Below, one piece after another: positions 29,236-37,596 of a stretch of 64,000 bases of DNA. The notes beneath the pieces are model-generated. The model was not told the DNA's origin, made no database searches, and saw nothing but the letters and a program-made list of their open reading frames with translations. The translations under genes and the position numbers were made by a program. This DNA is from Streptomyces sp. SUK 48 (GTDB taxonomy: Bacteria > Actinomycetota > Actinomycetes > Streptomycetales > Streptomycetaceae). Positions within the stretch are counted from its first letter, which is position 1. Every line of letters begins with the position of its first letter. Location: NCBI RefSeq assembly GCF_009650765.1, contig NZ_CP045740.1:2666001-2730000 (forward strand), read 5' to 3'.

Positions 29236-29745
29236 TCAGCGCACCCAGCCCGTGAAGCTCTGTCCGAACGACTGGGTCTTCTCCGCGGGGCGCGGCCGGG
29301 CTCTGCCGTCGACCGCGGCGGACACGGCCCGCACGAGCCAGGCGTTGACCGACAGCCCCTCCCGGCTCGCGGCCTCCTCGGCCCGCGCCTTGAGCTGGGC
29401 CGGCAGCCGCAGATTGACCCGGGCGGTGCCGCCCTCGTCGAGGTCGGCGGGCGCCGGCGGCGGCGCGAGGGGCCCGGCGGCGGCCTCGACGGGCCCGGCG
29501 GTCTCCGGCAGTGTCACCACGAAGTCGGGGTCCAGCCCCCGCAGCCGCACGTCGACCGAGCCGGGCGCCAGATCCCGGGTGATCTCGTCCATCGCCGCCG
29601 ACAGCACGTTGAGCATCGTCAGCCGGGCCGCCGAATCCAGCGGAGCGGTCAGCCGCTCGGCCAGTTCCCGGGCGTCCTGCCCGCCCGCCTCCGCGGCGAC
29701 GGAGAGTTCGCGACGGAGGCTGTCGACATAGGGGGTGAGGTCCAT
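29236..29745 (-). CDS. HicB-like ribbon-helix-helix protein
   Basis: 169 residues. The C-terminal part, about residues 108-148, is a ribbon-helix-helix domain: ARVNLRLPAQLKARAEEAA then REGLSVNAWLVRAVSAAV, as in HicB/CopG/Arc-type proteins. The N-terminal ~90 residues are helical, with no recognised domain. No HicA toxin gene is adjacent, so it is more likely a regulator than a toxin-antitoxin partner. It heads the DUF4097-ABC unit, and arrays of TGGTGCCA-like sites lie directly upstream, suggesting autoregulation. Confidence 0.85.
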   Translation of the reverse strand: MDLTPYVDSLRRELSVAAEAGGQDARELAERLTAPLDSAARLTMLNVLSAAMDEITRDLAPGSVDVRLRGLDPDFVVTLPETAGPVEAAAGPLAPPPAPADLDEGGTARVNLRLPAQLKARAEEAASREGLSVNAWLVRAVSAAVDGRARPRPAEKTQSFGQSFTGWVR

Positions 29746-29750
29746 GACGC

Positions 29751-29776
29751 CATCATGGCATCACTGTGGCACCACA
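29751..29776. promoter_or_regulatory. Start-proximal RHH-type operator sites
   Basis: TGGCATCACTG (29756) and TGGCACCACA (29767) are the inverse orientation of the TGGTGCCA sites of the distal array. They cover the 30 bp before the RHH gene's ATG at 29745, where binding would block initiation. Confidence 0.6.
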
Positions 29777-29887
29777 TGCAAGGGCAAGTAGCGCCATGCG
29801 CACGAAATTCCGCGCGGATCGTCACCGCAAGGGCCCTGACCTGCACACATGCCCGACAGGACCAGCGGGCACCAATGTGGCGCCGGA

Positions 29888-29947
29888 CGGCACCAGGTGA
29901 TGCCAGCTGGTGCCATGTGGTGCCATGTGGTGCCACCTGGCACTACC
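29888..29947. promoter_or_regulatory. Six-unit array of 10-bp operator-like repeats
   Basis: Decamers follow each other without gaps: CGGCACCAGG, TGATGCCAGC, TGGTGCCATG, TGGTGCCATG, TGGTGCCACC, TGGCACTACC. The core TGGTGCCA recurs at 29908, 29918 and 29928, exactly one helical turn apart. Ribbon-helix-helix proteins bind such phased tandem sites cooperatively, and an RHH gene starts ~145 bp away at 29745. The array runs to within the last codons of the LysR gene. The rest of the 197-bp gap must hold the promoter. Confidence 0.7.
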
Positions 29948-30833
29948 CGCGCGCCGGCCCGGCGAACGCCCGGCGGCCGTGCGCGAGCAGCGCGCGCACC
30001 GCCGGGCCCGGGCCGCCCCGCCAGATCAGCGCGAGGAGCGCGGGGGTCTCGACGTCCTCGATCAGGCGGGCGGCGAGCCGGTCGGCGTGGCGGGCGGCCA
30101 TGGACTCGCTGAGGACGGCGACGGCGAGATCGCGGGCGGCGAGATCGGCGATGGCGTCGGCGGCGGTGGCCTGGAGGGCGATCACGGGGCGGAGGTCCCG
30201 CGCGGCGCACGCCCGGTCGAACACGGTGCGCACTCCGGTGCCGGGCGGCATGCACACGATCGGGTGGGCGGCCAGCTCGGACAGGGCGACCCGGGGCCGC
30301 GCGGCCAGGGGGTGGCCGGGCGGTACGGCGGCGACGAGCCGCTCGCTGACGAGGGTCAGCGTCTCCAGGCCCGCCGGCGCGGCGGCCGCGACGCCGACCA
30401 GCGCCAGCTCGACGGTGCCCGCGCGCACCCCCTCGACGAGCCGGTCGGAGTTGTCCTCCACGAGGGAGAGTTCCACCCCGGGATGGTCCCGGTGGAACGC
30501 GGCGAGGGCGTCGAACAGCGGGGTCACGGTGCAGCCGACGACCATCCCGACGGTGAGCCGGCCCCGGATCAGATCGCTCACCTCGCCCACCGCCTGCCCG
30601 ACCGCCCCGGCCGCGGCGAGCGCGGTCCGGGCATGGGCGAGCGCGGCCTTGCCCGCGACCGTGAGCGTGACCGCGCGCGCCGAGCGGTCGAACAGCTCGG
30701 CCCCCAGCTCCCGCTCCAGCCGGCGGATCTGGGCGCTGACGCCGGACTGGCTGATGTGCACCCGCTCGGCGGCCCGGGTGAAGTTCCGCTCCTCGGCGAC
30801 CGCGACGAAGTACTCCAGCTGCCTCAGTTCCAT
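29943..30833 (-). CDS. LysR-family regulator
   Basis: 296 residues beginning MELRQLEYFVAVAEERNFTRAAERVHISQSGVSAQIRRLE, a standard LysR winged helix, followed by an effector-binding domain (LTVGMVVGCTVTPLFDAL, VELSLVEDN). Divergent from the NTF2-like gene at 30958, its most likely target. The intergenic stretch contains TCCA-N14-TGGA around TTCCAGAATTTCC near 30855, a possible binding site. ATG at 30833. Confidence 0.93.
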   Translation of the reverse strand: MELRQLEYFVAVAEERNFTRAAERVHISQSGVSAQIRRLERELGAELFDRSARAVTLTVAGKAALAHARTALAAAGAVGQAVGEVSDLIRGRLTVGMVVGCTVTPLFDALAAFHRDHPGVELSLVEDNSDRLVEGVRAGTVELALVGVAAAAPAGLETLTLVSERLVAAVPPGHPLAARPRVALSELAAHPIVCMPPGTGVRTVFDRACAARDLRPVIALQATAADAIADLAARDLAVAVLSESMAARHADRLAARLIEDVETPALLALIWRGGPGPAVRALLAHGRRAFAGPARG

Positions 30834-30957
30834 GACTCTGGATCCTAGTTTCCAGAATTTCCATCTGTTGGACTTCTGATCGGCCCGCGACCAGGCTGGG
30901 AGGCGTCGGCGGACAGCACGGAGGAGGCCGACAGCCATCACGGATGAGGAGGAAGGC

Positions 30958-31323
30958 GTGCCGGAGTACGAGAAGGCCATGCGCCCCGAGGACATCACCC
31001 GCCTGTTCGTCGAGCGGTCCAACGCGGGGGACGCGGCCGGGGTCGCCGCGCTCTACGAGCAGGACGCGGTCCTGGCGTACCCGCCGGGCGAGCGGACCGT
31101 GGGCCGGGAGGCGATCCGCGCGCTGTGGGAGAAGGTGCTGGCGAACCGGCCCCGGTTCGCGCCGGAGCCGCCGCTGCCCACGCTGGTCAGCGACGGCATC
31201 GCGCTCACCGCGACCCCGCCGAAGGACGGCGCCGGGGCCCGCGCCCAGGTCGCCCGGCGCCAGCCCGACGGCAGCTGGCTGCGCCTGCTCGACCAGCCGG
31301 AGTTCGTGACGCCCGCCCGTTGA
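30958..31323 (+). CDS. SnoaL/NTF2-like protein
   Basis: 121 residues with the NTF2-like cone pattern: ITRLFVERSNAGDAAGVAALYEQDAVLAYPPG and a C-terminal RQPDGSWLRLLDQPEF. Such proteins can be isomerases, cyclases or simple binding proteins; no active-site assignment is possible. GTG at 30958 follows GAGGAAGG. Probably regulated by the divergent LysR. Two degenerate 16-17-bp repeats (CCCGGACCCGCGTCC type) follow the stop. Confidence 0.87.
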   Translation: MPEYEKAMRPEDITRLFVERSNAGDAAGVAALYEQDAVLAYPPGERTVGREAIRALWEKVLANRPRFAPEPPLPTLVSDGIALTATPPKDGAGARAQVARRQPDGSWLRLLDQPEFVTPAR

Positions 31324-31390
31324 TCCCGGACCCGCGTCCACCCGGACCCCGCGTCCGCCCGTCGCCCCCGGCGCCCCGCGAGCGCCCGGG

Positions 31391-32254
31391 TCAGGCCAGT
31401 CTGACCCGGGCCAGCTGGCGGGACTGGGCCACCAGCCGGTCCGCGCTGTCCCAGACCTCCGCGTCCTCCTCCAGGAAGCCGCCGGCGAGGTTGCGGGTCG
31501 TGATGGCCACGCGCAGCGGACCCGGGGCGGGGCGGTGCCGGATGTGGGCCGTCAGCTCGACGGTGGGCACCCAGCCCTTGAGGCCCATCTCGAAGGCGGT
31601 CGGCGGCAGCGCGTCCACGGCCAGCAGCAGCGAGAGCGGGTCGGCGTCGCGGCCGTCGGCGAGGCCGAACCAGGCGCGCATCTCGCCCTTGCCGGAGGGC
31701 TGCCCGAGCGCCCAGCCGAGCGTGGCGGGGTCCAGCTTGAGCAGCAGGCGCTCGGTGATGGCCGAGGTGCCCTTGAGCGGGTCGGGGCCGTCGGCCGGGC
31801 CGAAGCACTGCTCGAAGGGCGGGATCGCGGGCGGCTTCGCGGTCGTGCGGACGTCGTCGGGGAGGGCGGCGAGGTCGCCGTAGGAGGCGAGGACGCGGAT
31901 GCGTTCGACCTCGTTGCCCTCGTCGTCGTACTGGAAGAGCGACGCCTGGCCGGTGGAGAGGGTGCGGCCGGTGCGGACGGTCTCGGTGCGGATCACGGCC
32001 CGGCCCGGCCGCGAGGCGGTCAGGTAGTGGGCGGAGATGGTGAAGGGGTCCGGGTGCGGGAGGGCGTCCCCGAGGGCCCGGCCGAGCACGGCCAGCAGAT
32101 AGCCGCCGTTGACGGCGCCGAGGATGGTCCAGCCGGCCGAGAGGTCGAGGTCGTAGACCCCGGGCGCGCGGCGGACGACGGCGGTGTCGCGGTCGAACTC
32201 GCTCTCGCCGGTCACGGCCCGCGACGGGGAGGGCACGGAAGCTGCTTCTGCCAT
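31391..32254 (-). CDS. TesB-like acyl-CoA thioesterase family protein
   Basis: 287 residues, double hot-dog fold. Landmarks are WTILGAVNGGYLLAVLGRAL, ISAHYLTASRPGRAVIRTE, GRTLSTGQASLFQ and, in the second half, ELTAHIRHRPAPGPLRV followed by DSADRLVAQSRQLARV. It probably hydrolyses acyl-CoA; chain length unknown. ATG at 32254 (MAEAASVPSP) is preferred; the leader back to 32320 does not look coding. Confidence 0.88.
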   Translation of the reverse strand: MAEAASVPSPSRAVTGESEFDRDTAVVRRAPGVYDLDLSAGWTILGAVNGGYLLAVLGRALGDALPHPDPFTISAHYLTASRPGRAVIRTETVRTGRTLSTGQASLFQYDDEGNEVERIRVLASYGDLAALPDDVRTTAKPPAIPPFEQCFGPADGPDPLKGTSAITERLLLKLDPATLGWALGQPSGKGEMRAWFGLADGRDADPLSLLLAVDALPPTAFEMGLKGWVPTVELTAHIRHRPAPGPLRVAITTRNLAGGFLEEDAEVWDSADRLVAQSRQLARVRLA

Positions 32255-32413
32255 GGCTGAACGGTACAACAGGCAATTACTAAGCGGTAGCTTTGCGGCT
32301 TTCCCCTCCCTCGACGTCACGGTAGGATTACGGGAGGTGAGGTTTCGGCAATTTCTCGGTAAGTGTCAGGACACGTCCGTAACCCCGGGGCCTTGTTTTC
32401 CCTCTATCGGGAC

Positions 32414-33718
32414 ATGAGCCTCACCGGGACTCCGTTCCTCTACACGACCATCGTGCTGGCCGTGATCGCCCTCATACTGCCGCTTCTGCTGTGGTCGAAG
32501 ATGCGCGGCCCCAAGCACCTGCGCACCGTCGCCCGCATGCTGATGCTGCTGTTCGCCCAGGGCACGGCCGTCACCCTGGTCTTCGTGCTGGTGAACAACC
32601 AGAACAACCTGTACGACAACTGGGCCGACCTCTTCGGCACCGGCAGCCACGTCGAGCAGGCCGCCGACCTCGGCCGCGACGGCACCGGCGGCATAGCGGT
32701 CAAGCGCCTGCCCAAGGTCAAGCAGAACTTCACGCAGGCCACCGGCCCCGGCATGCACTCCGCCGGCGGCGTCCGCGTCACCCAGCTCAAGGGCCGGGTC
32801 TCGGGCGTCGACGCCGAGGTCTACGTCTGGCTGCCGCCGCAGTACAACGACCCGGCGTACCGGCACAAGAAGTTCCCGGTGGTCGAGGTGCTCCCCGGCT
32901 ACCCCGGCTCGGCGCGCGCCTGGTTCGGTTCGATGAAGGCGCACGAGCAGCTGCTGCCGCTGATGAAGAGCGGCCAGGTCGCCCCCTTCATCATGGTCGC
33001 CCCGCGCACCAACCTGCTGGCCGGTGTGGACACCGGCTGCGCCAACATCCCGGGGCAGGTCAACGCCGACACCTGGCTGAGCATCGACGTGCCCAAGATG
33101 GTCATGGACAACTTCCGCGCCCAGCCGGCCCCGCAGGGCTGGGCCATCGCCGGGTACTCGGCGGGCGCCCAGTGCGCGGTCAAGCTGGCCGTGGCGCACC
33201 CGGACCGCTACAAGGCCGCGGTGAGCATGTCGGGCTACAACGACCCGATCGGCGAGCGCAACTCGCTGGCCGCGCAGAACCCCACCCTGCGCGCCGAGAA
33301 CAACCCGTACCTGCTGCTGAAGAAGGCCGCCGTGCCGCCGCCCATCGCGCTCTACCTCTCCGGCGAGTCCGGTGACGGCTACGAGGCGGGCATGGCGCTG
33401 GAGTCCGCCGCCAAGGCGCCGACCACCGTGCACGTGGTCTTCCTGCCGAAGAGCGCGGGCGGTCACACGATGGCGCTGTGGCGGCCGCAGGTGCCCGACG
33501 TGTTCCGCTGGCTCACCCTCCAGATGGGCCAGAGCCACGCCAAGGGCCGGGACCACTCCGTGTCCGGCGTCCCCGGGACCGGCACCGGCGCCCCCGCCGG
33601 GACGGCCGCCGCCGGGGCCACCGGTACTACTCCTCGGTCACCGTCGAACGGCGGTTCCACGCACGCGGAGCTCGCCAGTGGAACCGCATCGCGAGCAGGC
33701 GCAGCAGAAAAGCGGTGA
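32414..33718 (+). CDS. Membrane-anchored alpha/beta-hydrolase esterase
   Basis: 434 residues. Two N-terminal membrane helices (LYTTIVLAVIALILPLLLW; MLMLLFAQGTAVTLVFVLV) lead to an extracytoplasmic esterase of the antigen 85/esterase D-like type. The nucleophile is Ser in IAGYSAGAQCAV; the late His is in SAGGHTMALW. ATG at 32414. The Gly/Ala/Thr-rich tail of ~50 residues overlaps the convergent TRIC gene by 92 bp and is probably non-essential for the fold. Confidence 0.88.
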   Translation: MSLTGTPFLYTTIVLAVIALILPLLLWSKMRGPKHLRTVARMLMLLFAQGTAVTLVFVLVNNQNNLYDNWADLFGTGSHVEQAADLGRDGTGGIAVKRLPKVKQNFTQATGPGMHSAGGVRVTQLKGRVSGVDAEVYVWLPPQYNDPAYRHKKFPVVEVLPGYPGSARAWFGSMKAHEQLLPLMKSGQVAPFIMVAPRTNLLAGVDTGCANIPGQVNADTWLSIDVPKMVMDNFRAQPAPQGWAIAGYSAGAQCAVKLAVAHPDRYKAAVSMSGYNDPIGERNSLAAQNPTLRAENNPYLLLKKAAVPPPIALYLSGESGDGYEAGMALESAAKAPTTVHVVFLPKSAGGHTMALWRPQVPDVFRWLTLQMGQSHAKGRDHSVSGVPGTGTGAPAGTAAAGATGTTPRSPSNGGSTHAELASGTASRAGAAEKR

Positions 33719-34285
33719 CGGCCGCGATCCCACTGGTGAGGGGGGTCAGCGCGTCGTAGCGGATGCACAGCACCACCATGCCCGCGCCGACCATCGCCGG
33801 GACCGCGTACAGATCGCGGTCCCAGCGCAGCAGCGAGGGCACCTCGTTGGCCACCAGGTCGCGCAGCACACCGCCGCCGACCGCGGTGGCCAGGCCGAGC
33901 GTCGCCGACGCGGTCAGGCCGAGGCCGTAGCCGTACGCCTTCGTCGTACCGCTGACACAGAACAGGCCGAGGCCGGCCGCGTCGAAGACGAGCACCGCCG
34001 TCTGGATCCGCTCCACGTGCGGATGCAGGAAGAAGACGACGAGCGTGGCGAGCAGCGGGGTGAGGAAGTACCCGAGGTCCGTGAAGGCGGCCGGGGGTAC
34101 GGCCCCGATCACCACGTCACGGAAGAGCCCCCGCCCAGCGCGGTCACCTCGGCGAGCACGGCGATGCCGAACACGTCGAAGTTCTTCCGGACCGCCAGCA
34201 GCGCGCCGGAGATCGCGAAGACGAAGATGCCGATCACGTCGAGCGTGTGCTGGACGGAGGGGCTGAAGAACTGTTGCAGCTGCAC
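33627..34285 (-). CDS. TRIC-type (UPF0126) cation channel protein, frameshifted
   Basis: Six- or seven-helix membrane protein. The first part starts at GTG 34285 and reads VQLQQFFSPSVQHTLDVIGI, FVFAISGALLAVRKNFDVFG, AVLAEVTALGGG, then falls into a stop. The rest (VVIGAVPPAAFTDLGYFLTP and onward to 33627) is in another frame. Adding one G to the G5 run (C5 on + at 34128-34132) restores the family sequence ALGGGLFRDVVIGAVPP. So a full ~220-residue gene is present but one base short. Cation conduction is known for TRIC relatives; function here is inferred. Confidence 0.82.
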
Positions 34286-34332
34286 CCTGACATTCTCACC
34301 TGTCGAGCGGACTGAACCTTACAAAGCCAGGC

Positions 34333-35724
34333 TCACAGGGCGGGTTTACCTGTGGTGAACAGCCAGGTGTGGAACAGGTCACCGAGCTGCTGTCCACTGA
34401 TCCGCTCGGCGAGGCGGATGAAGTCGGCGGTGTCGGCGTTGCCGTACCGGTGCAGCCGGGTCCAGGCGGGGAGCAGCTTGAAGAACGCCTTGTCGCCGAT
34501 CCGCTCGCGCAGCATCTGGAGGGTCATGGCGCCGCGGTCGTAGACGGCGTCGGCGAACATCGTGTCCCGCTGGGGGTCGGCGACCTTCGTCTGCCAGAAG
34601 GAGGAGTCGGCCGGGACGGAGTCGTAGTCGGCCAGGAACGAGTCGTGGGCGCTGCGGGTGCCCCGGTGCTCGGCCCACAGCCACTGGGCGTAGGTGGCGA
34701 AGCCCTCGTTGAGCCAGATGTCCTTCCACTCGGCCACGCTCACCGAGTCGCCGAACCACTGGTGGGCCAGTTCGTGCACGATGGTCGTCTCGCTGCGCAC
34801 GGCGGAGTACGCCGGCTTGGACTGCACCTCCAGCGAGAAGCCGGCCTCGGGCATGTCGTCCACGATCGCGCCGGTCTCCTCGAACGGGTACGGCCCGAAG
34901 ATCTTCGACCAGTAGTCGGTGGCCTCCGCGGTGACCCCGTACACATCGACCTTGTTCGAGTTCTTCAGCACCGGGTCGACGGCGACGTAGACCGGGATGC
35001 CGCCGGGGGTGCGGCCGGTGCGGACGTCGAACTTCCCGATGGTGGCGGTGGCGAGGTAGGTCGCCATCGGCTTGGACTCCCGCCAGTGCGTGTACGTCGA
35101 GGCGCCCCGGTCGCGCGTCGACACCAGCAGCCCGTTGGAGACGGCGGTCAGGCCCTTGGGCGCCTTGATCCGGATGTCGTAGGTGGCCTTGTCGGACGGG
35201 TGGTCGCTGGACGGGAACCAGGTGGAGGCCGCGTTGGGCTCGCAGGCGACGAAGACGCCGTCGGGTGTCTTCATCCAGCCGTACTTGGAACCGAAGATGA
35301 TGGGGCCGCCCAGTGGCTGGGGCACACCGCCGTAGGTGACCCGCACGGTGAAGCGCCGGTTCTTGGCGAGCGGGCCGCGTGGGGTGACGGTGACCTCGGC
35401 ACCGTCGCGGCTGAACCGGGCCTTCCTTCCGTTCACTTCTATCCGGGTGATCTCCAGCTGCTGGAGGTCCAGGTCGAAGGAGGAGAGGTTCTGGGTGGCG
35501 CGGGCGGTGAGGGTCGTACGGCCGTCCAGGCGGCCGGTGTCGGGGGCGTAGGCGACGTCGAGGTCGTAGTGCAGCGCGTCGAAGCCGCCGTTGCCCAGGC
35601 CGGGGAAGTAGGGGTCGCCGATGCCGGGGGCGCCCGGGGTGGGGGCGGGGGCGGCGGCGACGAGCAGGAAGGAGGCCGCGGCGGTGGCCAGGACCCCCGC
35701 ACGTGCCGAACGGGAGAGTGCCAT
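34333..35724 (-). CDS. Secreted M1-family metallopeptidase
   Basis: 463 residues with a signal peptide (ARAGVLATAAASFLLVAAAPA). Zinc site HELAHQWFGD with the distal Glu in WLNEGFATYAQW and the following region matching M1 aminopeptidases. At this length it has the N-terminal beta and catalytic domains but lacks the large C-terminal helical domain of aminopeptidase N, as usual for secreted Streptomyces members. ATG at 35724. It is separated from the opp operon by 120 bp. Confidence 0.93.
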   Translation of the reverse strand: MALSRSARAGVLATAAASFLLVAAAPAPTPGAPGIGDPYFPGLGNGGFDALHYDLDVAYAPDTGRLDGRTTLTARATQNLSSFDLDLQQLEITRIEVNGRKARFSRDGAEVTVTPRGPLAKNRRFTVRVTYGGVPQPLGGPIIFGSKYGWMKTPDGVFVACEPNAASTWFPSSDHPSDKATYDIRIKAPKGLTAVSNGLLVSTRDRGASTYTHWRESKPMATYLATATIGKFDVRTGRTPGGIPVYVAVDPVLKNSNKVDVYGVTAEATDYWSKIFGPYPFEETGAIVDDMPEAGFSLEVQSKPAYSAVRSETTIVHELAHQWFGDSVSVAEWKDIWLNEGFATYAQWLWAEHRGTRSAHDSFLADYDSVPADSSFWQTKVADPQRDTMFADAVYDRGAMTLQMLRERIGDKAFFKLLPAWTRLHRYGNADTADFIRLAERISGQQLGDLFHTWLFTTGKPAL

Positions 35725-35844
35725 GAGTCGTCCCTTTCGAGCGTGAACCGATCAGGTGTCGGACACGGGCGACTCTGCACTCTCCCGATCAGGCATGTAC
35801 ATGCCCCTTGCGTAAACCGATCTTCGGCGGCAGTCCTTTTTCGG

Positions 35845-37596
35845 CTACTTTCCCTTCGCCTTCGGGGCGTCGGGGGCAGCACCGGGCTCGGCCTCGGCGG
35901 CGGCTTCCGCCGCGGGCTCCGCCTTCGAGCCCGGCTCCGCCGAAGTCCCGTCACCAGGAACGGAGTTGGTCTCCTCGGTGACCGGCTCCGGGGCGGCGTC
36001 GGTCGCGGCCTTCGCCACCGTCTCGGTCTCGGCCTCCGCAGCAGGCTCCGGCTTCGCGTCCGGCGCCAACGAAATCCCGATAACGGGCTTGGACTCGGCT
36101 TCCTCGGCGACCGGTTCCTGGGCGGCGTCGGTCGCGGCCTTCGCCGGCGTCTCGGGCTTCGCGACGGTCACGGACTCCGCCGCACCCTCGGCCTTCGCCG
36201 CAGGCTCCGGCTTCGCGTCCGGTGCCGACGAAAGGCCGGTGGCAGACTCGGACTTGGTCACCTCGGCGACCGGCCCCGGGGCGGCCTCGGCCGTGGCCTC
36301 GGACTCGGTCCCGGCCTTCGCCACAGGCGCGTCCCCGGCCTCCGCCGGGGAACCCGGCTTCGGCGAAGTCGCCTTCTCGGCAACGGACTTGGCCTCGGCC
36401 ACGTCCGGCGCCGCCGGCTCCGTGCCGGTCGCCGGCCCGGGCTCCGGCCCGTCCGGCGTTCCGCCCGCCAGGACCGCGTCCGGTACCAGCTCCGACGCCT
36501 CCTTCGCCGCCGACAGCAGGACCGTGTCCTGCGGTGCCTGGTCGGCGAAGTTCTCCGGGTGGTGGCACGCGACCCGCTGGCCCGGCTTCAGCTCGACGAG
36601 CTGCGGCTCGGTCGTCCGGCAGATCTCCGTCGCCTTCCAGCACCGGGTGTGGAAGCGGCAGCCCGACGGCGGTGCGATCGGCGAGGGCACGTCGCCGCGC
36701 AGCAGGATGCGCTCGCTCTTCTGGCCCCGGCGCTTGGTGTCCGGCACCGGCACCGCCGACATCAGCGCCTTGGTGTACGGGTGCATCGGCGCCTCGTACA
36801 GGGCGTTGCGGTCGGCCAGTTCGACGATCTTGCCGAGGTACATCACCGCGATCCGGTCCGAGACGTGCCGGACGACGGAGAGGTCGTGCGCGATGATGAC
36901 GTAGGTCAGGCCCAGTTCCTGCTGGAGGTCGTCCATGAGGTTGACGACCTGGGCCTGGATCGACACGTCCAGCGCGGACACCGGCTCGTCGGCCACGACC
37001 AGCTTCGGCTTCAGGGCGAGCGCGCGGGCGATGCCGATGCGCTGGCGCTGGCCGCCGGAGAACTCGTGCGGGTAGCGGTTGTAGTGCTCGGGGCTCAGGC
37101 CGACCAGTTCGAGCAGCCGCTGGACCTCCTTCTTCACCCCGCCCTCGGGCTCGACGCCCTGGAGCCGGAACGGCGCCGAGACGATCGAGCCGATGGTGTG
37201 CCGGGGGTTCAGGGAGCCGTACGGGTCCTGGAAGATCATCTGGATGTCGCGGCGCAGCGGGCGCATGTCGCCGGTGGACAGCCGGGTGATGTCCTGGCCC
37301 TCGAAGGCGATCGTGCCGCCGGTCGGGTCCTGGAGGCGGGTGATGACCCGGCCCATGGTCGACTTGCCGCAGCCCGACTCGCCGACGACGCCCAGGGTCT
37401 CGCCCTTGCGCACCTCGAAGTCGATGCCGTCGACGGCCTTCACCGCGCCGACCTGGCGGCGCAGGATGCCCTTCTTGATCGGGAAGTGCTTGGTCAGGTT
37501 CTCGACCTTGAGCAGCACCTCGCGCTCGTCCGGAGCCGACGCCTGCCCGGGGACCGCGGCCTGCGCGGCGGTGTCCGTCTTCTTCGTCTCACTCAC
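35845..37596 (-). CDS. oppF: Oligopeptide ABC transporter ATPase (OppF-like) with long repetitive C-terminal tail
   Basis: 583 residues against ~330 for the family. The ATPase is normal: Walker A GESGCGKST (~72-80), IFQDPYGSLNPR, signature EFSGGQRQR (~178-186), LVVADEPVSALDVS, then the Cys-rich oligopeptide motif GCRFHTRCWKATEIC and PGQRVACHHP. From ~355 to the end the chain is Ala/Pro/Glu/Lys-rich and disordered, with a ~50-residue near-repeat (APDAKPEPAAKAE, later APDAKPEPAAEAE; each followed by KAATDAA). The GTG start overlaps the oppD stop (GTGA). Last gene of the operon. Confidence 0.93.
   Translation of the reverse strand: MSETKKTDTAAQAAVPGQASAPDEREVLLKVENLTKHFPIKKGILRRQVGAVKAVDGIDFEVRKGETLGVVGESGCGKSTMGRVITRLQDPTGGTIAFEGQDITRLSTGDMRPLRRDIQMIFQDPYGSLNPRHTIGSIVSAPFRLQGVEPEGGVKKEVQRLLELVGLSPEHYNRYPHEFSGGQRQRIGIARALALKPKLVVADEPVSALDVSIQAQVVNLMDDLQQELGLTYVIIAHDLSVVRHVSDRIAVMYLGKIVELADRNALYEAPMHPYTKALMSAVPVPDTKRRGQKSERILLRGDVPSPIAPPSGCRFHTRCWKATEICRTTEPQLVELKPGQRVACHHPENFADQAPQDTVLLSAAKEASELVPDAVLAGGTPDGPEPGPATGTEPAAPDVAEAKSVAEKATSPKPGSPAEAGDAPVAKAGTESEATAEAAPGPVAEVTKSESATGLSSAPDAKPEPAAKAEGAAESVTVAKPETPAKAATDAAQEPVAEEAESKPVIGISLAPDAKPEPAAEAETETVAKAATDAAPEPVTEETNSVPGDGTSAEPGSKAEPAAEAAAEAEPGAAPDAPKAKGK

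Noticed and set aside
29236..29745. Toxin-antitoxin system
   Set aside because: The HicB-like protein has no adjacent HicA; the neighbours are DUF4097 and LysR genes.
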